In this document: in pieces, positions 16,314 through 25,940 of the stretch
Position numbering within the stretch: the stretch's first letter is position 1
How the letters are laid out: each line of letters starts with the position of its first letter
From: Paracoccus ravus
GTDB lineage: Bacteria; Pseudomonadota; Alphaproteobacteria; Rhodobacterales; Rhodobacteraceae
Assembly (NCBI RefSeq): GCF_004522175.1
Contig: NZ_SDEB01000020.1
Span: 1-64,000, forward strand
Reading direction: 5' to 3'
DNA length: 64,000 nucleotides
The notes under the pieces: model-generated
Told to the model about the DNA's origin: nothing
Database searches by the model: none
What the model saw: only the letters and a program-made list of their open reading frames with translations
Position numbers and translations under genes: made by a program

Positions 16314-17813
16314 TCACGACGCGAGCTGTGACAGGACCAGGAAGATGCCGGCCGAGAGCACGGCAGAAAACGGCACAGTGATGACCCAGGCTGCGGCCAC
16401 GGTCACCGCATGCGAGCGACGGACCAGCTTGCGGCGACTGCGTTCTTCGGGCGGGATGATTTTGCCCTTTTGCAGGCCCAACACCTTTGCGCGGCGTTCT
16501 GCATGCCATTCCCGGAAGAAGCCCACGCCAAAGATGCCGCCCACGGCGATATGGGTCGAACTGACCGGCAGGCCCAGCCAGCTTGCCAAAATGACCGTGA
16601 TCGCCGCCGAAAGCGCAACGCAATAGGCCCGCATCGGGTTGAGCTTGGTGATCTGATCTCCGACCAATGCGATCAGCTTGGGGCCGAACAGCATCAGCCC
16701 CAGCGAAATTCCGGTCGCACCGATGACCATCACCCAGATCGGGATGTGGATCTTGTCCGCGATCGTGCCATGCTGGATGGTATGGACCACAGCAGCCAGC
16801 GGCCCGACGGCATTGGCGACGTCATTCGCGCCATGGGCAAAGGACAGTGCCGCGGCCGAGATGATCAGCGGCATGGCAAAAAGCGGGCGCAGCGATTTCT
16901 TGCGATTCTCGAGGCCGATGGATTGGCGCGCGATCAGCGGGCGCGCGCCGATCCAGCACAGAACCCCGATCACAGCGCCGACCCAGAGCGCGGTCAGCGG
17001 ATCGATCGGAAGGATGCGGCGCAGGCCCTTCATCGCGAGATAGGTCGCGAACACTCCCGCCATCACGCCGATCAACACCGGAACCCAGCGCTTAGCCGCC
17101 CCGATTTTGTCATCGACATAGGCGATCTTGGCTTTGATGAATGCCAGGAACAGGGCCGCGAAGATGCCGCCGAGCAAGGGCGAGATCACCCAGCTTGCTG
17201 CGATGCTGACCATTTGCGGCCAGTTCACCGCGCCAAAGCCTGCAGCCATCACACCCGCGCCGACCACGCCTCCGACCACCGAATGCGTGGTCGAAACTGG
17301 CGCGCCGATCAGCGTTGCGAGGTTGATCCAGAGCGCCGCCGCGATCAGGGCCGAGAGCATCAGCCAGACAAAGGTCGAGGAATCGGCCACTGCCTCGGGC
17401 GAAACGATCCCTGACGAGATGGTCGAGACCACATCCCCGCCTGCGATCAGCGCGCCCGCGGTTTCGCAGATCGCGGCGATGATCAGGGCCGAGCCCATGG
17501 TCAGCGCCTTGGCGCCGACGGCCGGACCCATGTTGTTGGCCACGTCATTGGCGCCGATATTCAGCGCCATATAGGCGGCGACGACGGCCGCGCCGACGAT
17601 CAGCATGCCGGATTGGCTGGCGCCGATCAGGGTCAGGGCCGAAAGCGCCACGACGATGACGAAAAGCAGCCCCAGTGCAGGGGCAGCCATAGCGCGTGAC
17701 ACGCTGAAGCTGGCCTCTTCGAGGCTAACGACCCGCTTCAAATCCTTGTCGAGGGTTTTCCACTGGTTGCGGGGGCCGTCGGAGACCCCGATGTTTTCAT
17801 CCGCCTTGCTCAC
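16314..17813 (-). CDS. pit: Inorganic phosphate transporter, PiT family
   Basis: PiT proteins are low-affinity cation-coupled phosphate symporters of the inner membrane. The 499-residue protein has many hydrophobic helices, a cytoplasmic loop at about 230-245, and the duplicated family signature GANDVAN at 87-93 and 328-334, one per inverted repeat half. An N-terminal hydrophilic extension of about 40 residues precedes the first helix, as in the longer PiT subgroup. The start is a GTG with no strong ribosome binding site. No accessory PhoU-like gene is adjacent. Confidence 0.93.
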   Translation of the reverse strand: MSKADENIGVSDGPRNQWKTLDKDLKRVVSLEEASFSVSRAMAAPALGLLFVIVVALSALTLIGASQSGMLIVGAAVVAAYMALNIGANDVANNMGPAVGAKALTMGSALIIAAICETAGALIAGGDVVSTISSGIVSPEAVADSSTFVWLMLSALIAAALWINLATLIGAPVSTTHSVVGGVVGAGVMAAGFGAVNWPQMVSIAASWVISPLLGGIFAALFLAFIKAKIAYVDDKIGAAKRWVPVLIGVMAGVFATYLAMKGLRRILPIDPLTALWVGAVIGVLCWIGARPLIARQSIGLENRKKSLRPLFAMPLIISAAALSFAHGANDVANAVGPLAAVVHTIQHGTIADKIHIPIWVMVIGATGISLGLMLFGPKLIALVGDQITKLNPMRAYCVALSAAITVILASWLGLPVSSTHIAVGGIFGVGFFREWHAERRAKVLGLQKGKIIPPEERSRRKLVRRSHAVTVAAAWVITVPFSAVLSAGIFLVLSQLAS

Positions 17814-17921
17814 TCGTCACATGCCCGTCAATCAACCGTCATTTTGCGCGCGGCATACAGTGCCCCGCGATCGCGCACAACCGCAGAGAGCCAATCTGTC
17901 GCATCCCTTCCGTTTCCGTCC

Positions 17922-18401
17922 TCAGCCGCGCCGGGCGGCTTCGATTCTGGCGACGTCGATCTTGGACATTTCCATCATCGCGTCAAAGGCCCGTTTGGCC
18001 TCGTCCCCGCCGATGGCGAGCGCCTCGCTCAGGACGCGCGGCGTGATCTGCCAAGAGATCCCCCATTTGTCCTTGCACCAGCCGCATTCACTGGGCTGGC
18101 CGCCATTCGCGATGATCCCATCCCAGTAACGGTCGGTCTCGGCCTGATTTTCTGTCGAGATCTGGAATGAAAACGCTTCGCTATGGCGAAAGGCGGTGCC
18201 ACCATTCAACCCCAGACAAGGGATCCCTGCGACGGTGAATGACACCGTCAGCACATCCCCCGCCTTGCCCGACGGATAGTCGCTGGGGGCGCGAAACACG
18301 GATGTCACCCGGCTGTCGGGAAACAGCGCCGTGTAAAACCGCGCGGCCTCCTCGGCCTCTTTGTCATACCACAGGCAGATCGTGTTCTTGGCGGTTTCCA
18401 T
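17922..18401 (-). CDS. VOC/PhnB-like family protein
   Basis: The 159-residue protein belongs to the PhnB-like branch of the vicinal-oxygen-chelate (glyoxalase-like) fold, recognisable from LWYDKEAEEAARFY near the start and CGWCKDKWGISWQITP toward the end. Members of this branch often lack the full metal-ligand set and have no settled activity. ATG 18401 is preceded by AAGGAGAAACC, a very good ribosome binding site, so the longer open frame upstream is not used. It stands alone, divergent from a lipoprotein gene. Confidence 0.85.
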   Translation of the reverse strand: METAKNTICLWYDKEAEEAARFYTALFPDSRVTSVFRAPSDYPSGKAGDVLTVSFTVAGIPCLGLNGGTAFRHSEAFSFQISTENQAETDRYWDGIIANGGQPSECGWCKDKWGISWQITPRVLSEALAIGGDEAKRAFDAMMEMSKIDVARIEAARRG

Positions 18402-18537
18402 GGTTTCTCCTTTCGCATTGGCACTTGCCCAAGGGGAAACGCATCTCCCGGCGCAACGGCCCCGGCGCGTTTCCGGCGAAATGTCTGGCGGGCGGTTTCG
18501 TGCTAGGCTGTGCCGAACTTCTGCAAAAGGACACATC

Positions 18538-18810
18538 ATGCGACCTATCCCCGCCATGGTTTTGTTGGGATCGCTGGCTGCCTGCGCAGCGCCGGAGATG
18601 CCTTCCGGCGCGTCGCGCTCGATGCGTGAAGCGTCCTGTGCGCAGGTGATCGCGGCCCATGTCGCACGGCCAGTTTCACAGGTCAGCGCGAAGTGGCTCT
18701 CGGAAGAGGGCGGGATCGCGCAGATTGAAACGCGCGATGGCGCACGCCGACATATCTGCGAGGTCGATGGCTCGGGACGCGTGCTGGGATATAGCCATCC
18801 GCCGGGATGA
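18538..18810 (+). CDS. Small lipoprotein
   Basis: The 90-residue protein starts with a lipoprotein signal peptide: a short basic start, hydrophobic MVLLGSLAA, and Cys15 in the lipobox LAAC. AAAGGA lies eight bases before the ATG. The mature part is small, with two further cysteines (near 34 and 79) that could form a disulfide. No family is recognised; probably periplasmic and membrane-anchored. Confidence 0.7.
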   Translation: MRPIPAMVLLGSLAACAAPEMPSGASRSMREASCAQVIAAHVARPVSQVSAKWLSEEGGIAQIETRDGARRHICEVDGSGRVLGYSHPPG

Positions 18811-19041
18811 TCCCCGGACGCGATCCGCCCCAAGCACCGGGCTGGTCAGGCTGACAGGCCACCAAGGAAAAACTTTCGGCAATCCGGCGACTGTGGTAAT
18901 TATGCACAGGTTAAGTCCCGTGAAGGGTGCCCCGAAAAGAGATTCGACGCCTGCCGGATGCAGGACGGGCGTCTAAAGGCATTGGAAATACAGGATTTTC
19001 CTTGCCTACCAGCCAAAAGTTTCGGTGTTTGGGGGGTCGTA

Positions 19042-20139
19042 ATGATTGGAGTTCTTGTTACCGGTGGCGTGGGTTTCGTTGGGTCCTTCCTATGCGAAAG
19101 ACTGCTCGAGGATGGCCACCGGGTTATTTGCGTGGACAATCTGCAAACGGGTTCTCTGCGTAATATCGGGCACTTGCTTTACAATCCTCGATTCGAGTTC
19201 CGGCCCAGCGATGTCGAATTGCCGCTTTCGGGAATCGACAATATCCAGCGGATCTACAATCTGGCTTGCCCGGCCAGCCCGGCCCATTATCAGGCCGACC
19301 CGGTTCGAACCATGCGCACCAACGTGCTCGGGGCGATCAATGTCCTGGAATTGGCGGCACGCAGCGGGGCGCGGGTCCTGCAGGCTTCGACCTCCGAGGT
19401 CTATGGCGATCCCGAAGTGCATCCCCAGCGCGAGGACTATCGCGGCTGCGTGTCGCTCAGCGGTCCGCGTGCCTGCTATGACGAAGGCAAACGTGCGGCC
19501 GAGACGCTTTGCCATGATTATGCCCGCCAATATGGTGTGGATATCCGGGTGGCGCGCATCTTCAACACCTACGGTCCCCGGATGGCGGCGGATGATGGCA
19601 GGGTGGTTTCGAATTTCATCGTCCAGGCGCTTCGGGGCGAGGCGTTGACGGTCTATGGCGATGGCAGTCAGACGCGGTCCTTTTGCTTCGTGTCGGATCT
19701 TGTCGATGGGCTGGTGCGGCTGATGGAGGCACCGTGCTACATGGCCCGGCCCTGCAATCTGGGCAATCCCCAGGAGCGGACCATCCTCGAACTGGCCGAG
19801 CGGATCATCACCATGACCGGAAGCGCGAGCCGGATCGAGCGCAGACCCTTGCCCCAGGACGATCCCACGCGGCGTCGACCGGATATAACGCTGGCCACGC
19901 GCGAACTGGGCTGGGCGCCGGTCGTGGATATTGTCGAGGGTCTCGGCCGGACCATCGCCTATTTCGACGAGCGCCTGCGCGAGCGCCGTGCGCTGTCCGA
20001 GACCTTGGCAAATCTGGTCCGGCCCGAAAAGGTCGGGATCATCGGGGACGCGGATGAATTCGCCGCCCTGACCGCGATTCGGGCGCAGCCCCCGGCGGCG
20101 CGGGCCACGAATGTCGTTCGATTGGAAACGCGCGTCTAG
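19042..20139 (+). CDS. UDP-glucuronate decarboxylase (UDP-xylose synthase)-like epimerase
   Basis: This extended-SDR enzyme would convert UDP-glucuronate to UDP-xylose for glycan synthesis. The 365-residue protein has GGVGFVG at 8-14 for [15 protein letters not shown] typical of UXS enzymes, catalytic Tyr146 and Lys150 in CYDEGKR, and [11 protein letters not shown] tail of about 50 residues past the usual end is not recognised. The ATG at 19042 is chosen from the family's N-terminus, with GGGG a few bases upstream; frames reaching further upstream lack homology. Its stop overlaps the end of the convergent flippase gene by 4 bp. Confidence 0.88.
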   Translation: MIGVLVTGGVGFVGSFLCERLLEDGHRVICVDNLQTGSLRNIGHLLYNPRFEFRPSDVELPLSGIDNIQRIYNLACPASPAHYQADPVRTMRTNVLGAINVLELAARSGARVLQASTSEVYGDPEVHPQREDYRGCVSLSGPRACYDEGKRAAETLCHDYARQYGVDIRVARIFNTYGPRMAADDGRVVSNFIVQALRGEALTVYGDGSQTRSFCFVSDLVDGLVRLMEAPCYMARPCNLGNPQERTILELAERIITMTGSASRIERRPLPQDDPTRRRPDITLATRELGWAPVVDIVEGLGRTIAYFDERLRERRALSETLANLVRPEKVGIIGDADEFAALTAIRAQPPAARATNVVRLETRV

Positions 20140-21419
20140 GAATCGCGCGCCTGCGCAGGGTCAGCCGGGGCGCTGCCTTTCCCAAGAGCATGAAAAACGA
20201 ACCAGAGGATGGCTCCTGCCGCCGTCAACTTCGTCAGCACATCCGCCCCGGCCAGGCCTGTCGCGCCATAAGGCAGGATCACCACCCAGGCGATGGCCCA
20301 TTTCCCCAGAACCTGAAGCAATGCGATCAGGCCGAAAAGCCGCGCAGAGCCCAGGGGAAAGAGCGTCAGCAACAAAGGGTTCATCACCAAAGTCAGCATG
20401 GACGAGGCGAAAAGCAGGTCAAATACGCGATGCCCTGGCCGGAAGTCCCCCCCCATCAACCCAGAAAGCAGCCAGGGGCTGACAAACGGAAAGACCGCGA
20501 CCGCCAGCAGAGACCAGGGCGCGCGCTTCACCCAGGTCACGGCATATCGGCGCATTTCGTCGCGCTCTTCCAGACGTGACACATGCGGCAGTTGTGTCGT
20601 GACGATCGCTTGGCTGAGAATGCCGATCGCGACGCAAAGTTGCAGCGATGCCGCGTAATAGGCCACCTGATCGGGCGTGCTGAAGGCCGAAAGCAGCATG
20701 ATGTCGACCCGGCTGGCGACGATCGAGACCGAGGCCAGCACCATCCATTTGTTGATCGCAAGCATCTCATGCGCGATCTGCGGCGAAAACCTGCCGGATC
20801 CGAAACGGCCGCGGCATGTGACCATGGTCGCGGCAAGTGCGACAAGGCCCGAGACGGCCAGCGCAATGCCCAACAGGGCGGGATCCCTGACGCCAAGCCC
20901 GAGACAAAGCAGGGCGGCTCCTAGCCGGCACAGGTTCTTGTAAGAAGAAGATATCGCAACGCTATGAAAGCGATTGGTAATTTGTGAAATTCCAATCAGC
21001 GCGCTCTGCACGGCCAGAAACCCTCCGGCGATGCCCGCAGACCGCATCATCCAGACGGCCAAAGGCAGATCGGGCAGCATCTTGCGCGACAGCCATTCGG
21101 CCGCCAGCACAAGGATCGCCGCATAGATCAATCCGCCCGCCAGTCTGAGCAACAATCCGGTATATAGCGCGTCATCCGCATCTTGCAGCGTCATTCGGCG
21201 CGATGCGACCGTCACGACGCCTGCCGCCAGAAGCGTATCGATCAGCAATTGTCCAAGATCGATCATCGTCAGCACGGGCGCGATCTGGCCGTAACCGGTC
21301 ACGCCAAGGCTGCGCGACAGCACGAGCAGAAGCAGCAGCCCCAATCCGGCCCCCGCGGCATTTCCCAGCGCGACCTGGGCTGTGGCGGAACGGCGCAGTT
21401 GTTCAACCAATGCGTGCAT
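20136..21419 (-). CDS. Polysaccharide/lipid-linked oligosaccharide flippase (Wzx/MATE-like)
   Basis: The 427-residue integral membrane protein has about 12-14 hydrophobic helices with the spacing of oligosaccharide flippases, beginning with [20 protein letters not shown]. Such proteins move undecaprenyl-linked sugars across the inner membrane. The inner ATG at 21419 is preferred because the extension to 21575 is low-complexity, proline- and arginine-rich and runs into the divergent neighbour. It lies between the UDP-xylose synthase and the SDR-aminotransferase gene, which suggests all belong to one surface-glycan locus. Confidence 0.8.
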   Translation of the reverse strand: MHALVEQLRRSATAQVALGNAAGAGLGLLLLLVLSRSLGVTGYGQIAPVLTMIDLGQLLIDTLLAAGVVTVASRRMTLQDADDALYTGLLLRLAGGLIYAAILVLAAEWLSRKMLPDLPLAVWMMRSAGIAGGFLAVQSALIGISQITNRFHSVAISSSYKNLCRLGAALLCLGLGVRDPALLGIALAVSGLVALAATMVTCRGRFGSGRFSPQIAHEMLAINKWMVLASVSIVASRVDIMLLSAFSTPDQVAYYAASLQLCVAIGILSQAIVTTQLPHVSRLEERDEMRRYAVTWVKRAPWSLLAVAVFPFVSPWLLSGLMGGDFRPGHRVFDLLFASSMLTLVMNPLLLTLFPLGSARLFGLIALLQVLGKWAIAWVVILPYGATGLAGADVLTKLTAAGAILWFVFHALGKGSAPADPAQARDS

Positions 21420-21634
21420 CAACAACGCCTGCGAGGGGGGTGCCGGGACCGTCTGCCGGGGGGGAGTAGATGGGATGGTGAGCCATGACGACCTGCCCGC
21501 GCTGCCGGGATGTTCGGTCCTCCCGGGGGAAGGATCCGGCAGGTCATGGCGATTATTATTGTTTCTTCGATGCATTTGAGCAAGTCTTGGCTGACAGCTT
21601 GAATCTCTCGCTTACCCTGCATGTCGGACGGTGG

Positions 21635-23629
21635 ATGATGCAGAGAGTCGACCTTTCACGGACACACCGCCTCAAGACGTTTGCCGCCAAAGCGACACTT
21701 GTCGCACGGCGCGTCAGGGCGCATTTCACGACCCCGGATTCGATCGAGACGACGATTCGCAATCTGCCTTACGTCGCGAATGAAGGCGAGCTTGCGGGCA
21801 AGGTGGTGCTGGTGACCGGTGCGGGGCAGGGGGTCGGCCTGGTCCTGGCCGGGGCGCTGGCCGAGGCGGGGGCCAGGGTCGCGCTGATGGGGCGCAACCT
21901 GGCGCCCTTGGAGCACGCGAAGCAGCGCCTGATCGCGCAGGGCGCGGTCGTGCAGGTCGTGGTGGGAGATGCCTCGGATCCGGAAGCCGCCGAGCGTGCC
22001 TTGGCCGAGATCGATGCCCGGCTCGGCGGGGTCGATATTCTCGTCAACAATGCCGGCGTGGGCGGACCCTGGGGCAAGCCTTTCTGGGAGGCCGATCCGC
22101 GCGCGTTCCGCGAGGCAATTGATATCAACCTGTCCGGCGCATTCCTGATGGCGCGGGCGGCGGCGCGGCTGGCAGTCGCGCAGAACCGCCCCTTGCGCAT
22201 CATCAATGTCTCGTCTCTTGCCACCGAGATGCCCGGCGCGGGAATGGCGGCCTATAACAGTTCGAAATCCGGGCTGGAAAGCCTGACCCGGGCCATGGCC
22301 GCGGACGGCGACGGGCATGGCATCACGGTCGTGACATTGTCGCTGCATTCCGTCCAGACCGAGCGGAAGGCCGCGCATGACTGGGCCTCGAACGCCCTGC
22401 TGCCGCCCGCCCCGGTCGTCGTTCCGGCCTTTCTGCATGTTGCGACCGCCCCCGCGGCCGAGGTGCAGGGGCGGGTCGTCGCCTCGTGGCGATATCTCGC
22501 CGCGCCCGAGGCCGAGACGCTGCTGGCTGGTCCGAAATCGCTTCTTGTCCCGATCGCCTATCCGCCCTTCCTGCATCAAGGCCAAGCGACGGCGCGCGAT
22601 CCGCTGCGCTTCTCGATCCATGACCGGGCCGAAAATCCGTGGGGCCCCAGTCCTGAGGCCCTGCAGGCGATCGACCGGTCGCTTCAGGCAGCGCCGCTGA
22701 GCCATTACCCCGATGAGCGCCTTTCGGAACTGACGGGAATGCTCGCGCATCTGCATGGCTTGCCCGAGGCCTCGTTCGCCTTTGGGCCGGGGTCTTGGGA
22801 GGTGCTGGCGCGCCTCGTGTCGCTATTTGCAAAACCGGGCGAGCAGGTGGTCTCGCATGACCCCGGCTGGTTCGGATTCAACCTTGTCTGCCGGCGTGCC
22901 GGTGTGACCCAGGCGCGCGCCCGCTTTCACCTGGGGGATGCCCAATCGCCCCCGTCGCAGAATCTGCGTGCCATTCTGGACCGGATCACGCCGCAGACGC
23001 GGCTGGTCTATCTGATCAACCCTGCGAATCCCGAGGGGACGCCGCTTTTGCAGGCGGAAATGGATGAGTTTCTCGATGCGCTGCCACCGCGGTTGCCGGT
23101 GATCATCGACGAGGCCTATATCGAATACGCGGCCGCGTCTGGCATTTTCGATACGGTCGCCGCCGTGAAATTACGCCGAAACGCGATCATCGGGCTACGG
23201 ACATTCTCGAAATTCTACGGCCTTGCCGGTGCGCGGGTGGGCTATGCCTATGCCGCCCCGGATCTGGCGCAGCTTGTCCGCAATACCGAGAATATCTTTT
23301 CGCTGTCCTCGCCCTCGGCGGCGGCCGCTGCCGCGGCGCTGGCCGATCGGGCATATTATGCCGCGCTTCATGCCCGTTTCATCAATGAGCGCAAGACGGT
23401 GTTTCAGGGGCTTGAGCAGCGTGGCCTTGCCCCCCTGCCGGCGGAAACTCCCTTTGTCCTCGCCCACCGACCGCAAAATGCCGAAGAGCTTTTCGAAAGG
23501 CTCGAAAACGAGGGCATCTATATCGCGCGTTACGCCTTTCACGGAGATCGCTACATGATGTATCCCGTCGCTCAGGCAGCGACGACCGAGGCCATTTTCC
23601 ACCATCTCGACGCGCTGGCTTCGGGTTAG
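21635..23629 (+). CDS. Fusion of short-chain dehydrogenase and HisC-like PLP aminotransferase
   Basis: Two full enzymes are joined in 664 residues. The N-terminal half is a classical SDR with TGAGQGVG at 61-68, NNAG near 140, and catalytic Tyr207 and Lys211 in YNSSK. The C-terminal half (from about 330) is a fold-type I aminotransferase close to histidinol-phosphate aminotransferase/CobD, with DEAYIEY and the PLP lysine Lys526 in SKFYGLAG, plus a late Arg-containing strand. The pair could oxidise an alcohol and aminate the resulting carbonyl within one protein. The start is uncertain: ATG 21635 or 21638 follows GGACGG, while an upstream ATG at 21485 would add about 50 cysteine-rich residues with no homology. 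The gene opens a plus-strand operon with three acyltransferases. Confidence 0.82.
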   Translation: MMQRVDLSRTHRLKTFAAKATLVARRVRAHFTTPDSIETTIRNLPYVANEGELAGKVVLVTGAGQGVGLVLAGALAEAGARVALMGRNLAPLEHAKQRLIAQGAVVQVVVGDASDPEAAERALAEIDARLGGVDILVNNAGVGGPWGKPFWEADPRAFREAIDINLSGAFLMARAAARLAVAQNRPLRIINVSSLATEMPGAGMAAYNSSKSGLESLTRAMAADGDGHGITVVTLSLHSVQTERKAAHDWASNALLPPAPVVVPAFLHVATAPAAEVQGRVVASWRYLAAPEAETLLAGPKSLLVPIAYPPFLHQGQATARDPLRFSIHDRAENPWGPSPEALQAIDRSLQAAPLSHYPDERLSELTGMLAHLHGLPEASFAFGPGSWEVLARLVSLFAKPGEQVVSHDPGWFGFNLVCRRAGVTQARARFHLGDAQSPPSQNLRAILDRITPQTRLVYLINPANPEGTPLLQAEMDEFLDALPPRLPVIIDEAYIEYAAASGIFDTVAAVKLRRNAIIGLRTFSKFYGLAGARVGYAYAAPDLAQLVRNTENIFSLSSPSAAAAAAALADRAYYAALHARFINERKTVFQGLEQRGLAPLPAETPFVLAHRPQNAEELFERLENEGIYIARYAFHGDRYMMYPVAQAATTEAIFHHLDALASG

Positions 23630-23632
23630 TCA

Positions 23633-24808
23633 ATGAGCCGCGCCGATGAGATGCCGGTCGGGTTCCGGCACAAGGATCCGCCGCGCCACGCCCTTGTCGC
23701 CGCCAAGCCCTGGCCTTTCTCGGCCCTGCATGGACATCCCGGCTTCGTCGAAGCCTGGCGGCAGAGTTTCGCAGCAAATCTGCGATATGCTGTGCTGACC
23801 GGTGCCGGATTCACCTATCCGGCGGTGCGGGTGCGGATGCGCGCCCCGCTGGAGCTTGGTCAGCGTTTTCTGACCATTCCGGCGGATGCGGAATTCGTCC
23901 GCGAGGCCCGCAAACGTGTCCTTCCCTTGCGCATGCTCGCGCCGGCCACTTCGCTCGAAGCGGGAAATCAGCGCGGCTCGGCACGGCTTCTGGACGCGGA
24001 GCCGGTTCAGGCGCTCTGCCGGATCGGAGCCGCCCTCAAAGCCCTGCCGGGTTGGGACTATGCGCAGATCCCCGTCCCGCAGGGCATGGCACATGAGGTC
24101 GCGCAGGCCTGGCAAGAGGCGGGGCTCACGGCGATTTTCCGGCAGACCGGAAGACACTATCTTGGATATTCGGACTATCCGGGCTGGAATCAGCTTTTCG
24201 CTCGAATGTCCCATAACACAAGGAAAAATCTTGGCCGCATGCTCCGCTCCAATGCTGCGGCGGGGATACGGGTCGAGTATTTCGGGCCCGATCGGCTGGA
24301 GGCGGGACTGGGCCATCTTCGCGAGATGGCGGCGGTGAGTTGGAAGAACCGCGAGGCTGAGCGCAGGCCGCCGGTCCGCGTGCCCTTGACCGAGACCCAG
24401 ATCGCCTTTCTGCGGGCACTGGCCGGCCAGCGCGGAATCGCGCCGCGGATCTTTGTGCTCTTTCAGCAAAAGGCATGTCGCGGCATTGCCTTGTGGTTCG
24501 AATGCGATGGATGGCTGACCGGGGGGCTCACCTTTTTCGATCCGGCGGCGCAAGCCTTCTCGCCCGGACATGCGTTGATGCACGAGGCGCTGCTCTGGTG
24601 CGAGGAAAACGGCATCCGTAAACTGGACATGAATTCGACCGATGGCTGGCTGCGGGCCTATACCGATCTTTGCGAACCCTTTGGCGTGATGATCGTTTTG
24701 CGTCAAAACGCCTTTGGCCGCGCGCTTGAAAGATTGGCGCGCCGGGTCGAGGACCTGCCCCCGGAATCCACAAGGGCCGCCCATGATCCCGACCGCGATC
24801 ACGGCTGA
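23633..24808 (+). CDS. FemAB/BioF2-like acyltransferase (Acetyltransf_6), copy 1
   Basis: This 391-residue protein has the GNAT-like BioF2/FemAB fold. Recognisable stretches are the SHNTRKNLGRMLRSN helix near 200, the WKN segment near 240, and the late DMNSTDGWLRAY motif near 345 that usually shapes the acyl pocket. Family members transfer aminoacyl or acyl groups, for example in peptidoglycan or exopolysaccharide modification. It begins three bases after the fusion gene stop, and its end overlaps copy 2 by 26 bp. Substrate is unknown. Confidence 0.78.
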   Translation: MSRADEMPVGFRHKDPPRHALVAAKPWPFSALHGHPGFVEAWRQSFAANLRYAVLTGAGFTYPAVRVRMRAPLELGQRFLTIPADAEFVREARKRVLPLRMLAPATSLEAGNQRGSARLLDAEPVQALCRIGAALKALPGWDYAQIPVPQGMAHEVAQAWQEAGLTAIFRQTGRHYLGYSDYPGWNQLFARMSHNTRKNLGRMLRSNAAAGIRVEYFGPDRLEAGLGHLREMAAVSWKNREAERRPPVRVPLTETQIAFLRALAGQRGIAPRIFVLFQQKACRGIALWFECDGWLTGGLTFFDPAAQAFSPGHALMHEALLWCEENGIRKLDMNSTDGWLRAYTDLCEPFGVMIVLRQNAFGRALERLARRVEDLPPESTRAAHDPDRDHG

Positions 24809-25940
24809 GCTTTCCCCCTTGTGGCCCGATCCCGAATGGGAGGAATTGGCCAAGGCCGAGCCGAACTACCCCCTGTTGGGGCATCCGGCTTTTTCGCAGG
24901 CATTCGCCGCGCATTTCGATGACCGCGCCCGGATCTTTGCCGCCCGGTTGCGTGATGGGGCCGGAACGCTGCGGGCGGTGCAGCCATTGATGATCTCGCG
25001 CCATCTCAGACATCCCGGACTGGTTCCGCGTTATGATTACCTGTCGGGCGATGCCGCGTTTCTGACCGAAAAACGGTCGCGCGTTATTCCCTTGCGCCAG
25101 CTTAGCCCGGTTCTCGGCCTGGAATGTGGGAATCTGCGGATGGCCGGATGCCGGGGCGACCTGGCCAAGGAAATCTTCTGGCCTCCCCTTACGCTGCGGC
25201 TGCGCAGGCTGCGGGGCTGGGATATCGGGATCTTTCCCATCGAGGCGGGGGAATTCGAGCTTGCCGCAGCTTCCTTCCGCCATGCCGGCTGTCCCGCTTT
25301 CCGCGGCCGTACGGATCGTGCCTATCTGATGCGGGAAAAACCGAGGCCCATCGCGGAAATCGTCGCGACCCAGTCAAAGAAATTTCGCCAGAATATTCGC
25401 CGGGCCTCGTCCGAGGCCGAAAGCAGCGGCATTCGCTTCGACGTGCTGGACGGCCATGCGGCGAGCGACCTGATGCCGGCCTTTGCGGCCCTTGGCGCGG
25501 CAAGCTGGAAGGCTGGCGGCAGGCTGGTCGCAGAGGCAAGGGGACAGGCGCTCTCGGTGCCGTATCAGGGGCAACAGCGCGAATTTTTCGAGACGCTGGC
25601 CCGCGATCCGCGCTTGCGGCCCGTGATGTCGGTGGCGCGCGGCGATGACGGACTTCATGCCGCCTGTCTGGGATTTTTCGGGGCGGGCTGCCTGACGACG
25701 ATGATCACCCTGCACCGGCCCAGCAGCGGAAAGGCCGGTCATGGCAGGCTGGTGCTGCATGAGTTGATCGATTGGGCCTGGCGCAATGGCGCTTCTCGCA
25801 TCGACTTCAATACGACCGCGGAATGGCCCCGCCCCTATGCCGATCAAAGCCGCGACGATCTTCATCTGGTCGTCATGCGTCCGGGGATTTATGGGGGCGC
25901 ATTGGCGCTTTTGGCGCGGCTGCGGGGGCAGGACGGATGA
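24783..25940 (+). CDS. FemAB/BioF2-like acyltransferase (Acetyltransf_6), copy 2
   Basis: The 385-residue protein is paralogous to copy 1, with matching landmarks: SKKFRQNIRRASSEAE helix, ASWKAG segment and RIDFNTTAEWPRPYAD near the C-terminus. The ATG at 24783 is used because it starts inside copy 1 with a 26-bp overlap; a longer frame would overlap far more. Its stop overlaps copy 3 by 4 bp, showing coupled translation. Confidence 0.78.
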   Translation: MIPTAITAELSPLWPDPEWEELAKAEPNYPLLGHPAFSQAFAAHFDDRARIFAARLRDGAGTLRAVQPLMISRHLRHPGLVPRYDYLSGDAAFLTEKRSRVIPLRQLSPVLGLECGNLRMAGCRGDLAKEIFWPPLTLRLRRLRGWDIGIFPIEAGEFELAAASFRHAGCPAFRGRTDRAYLMREKPRPIAEIVATQSKKFRQNIRRASSEAESSGIRFDVLDGHAASDLMPAFAALGAASWKAGGRLVAEARGQALSVPYQGQQREFFETLARDPRLRPVMSVARGDDGLHAACLGFFGAGCLTTMITLHRPSSGKAGHGRLVLHELIDWAWRNGASRIDFNTTAEWPRPYADQSRDDLHLVVMRPGIYGGALALLARLRGQDG

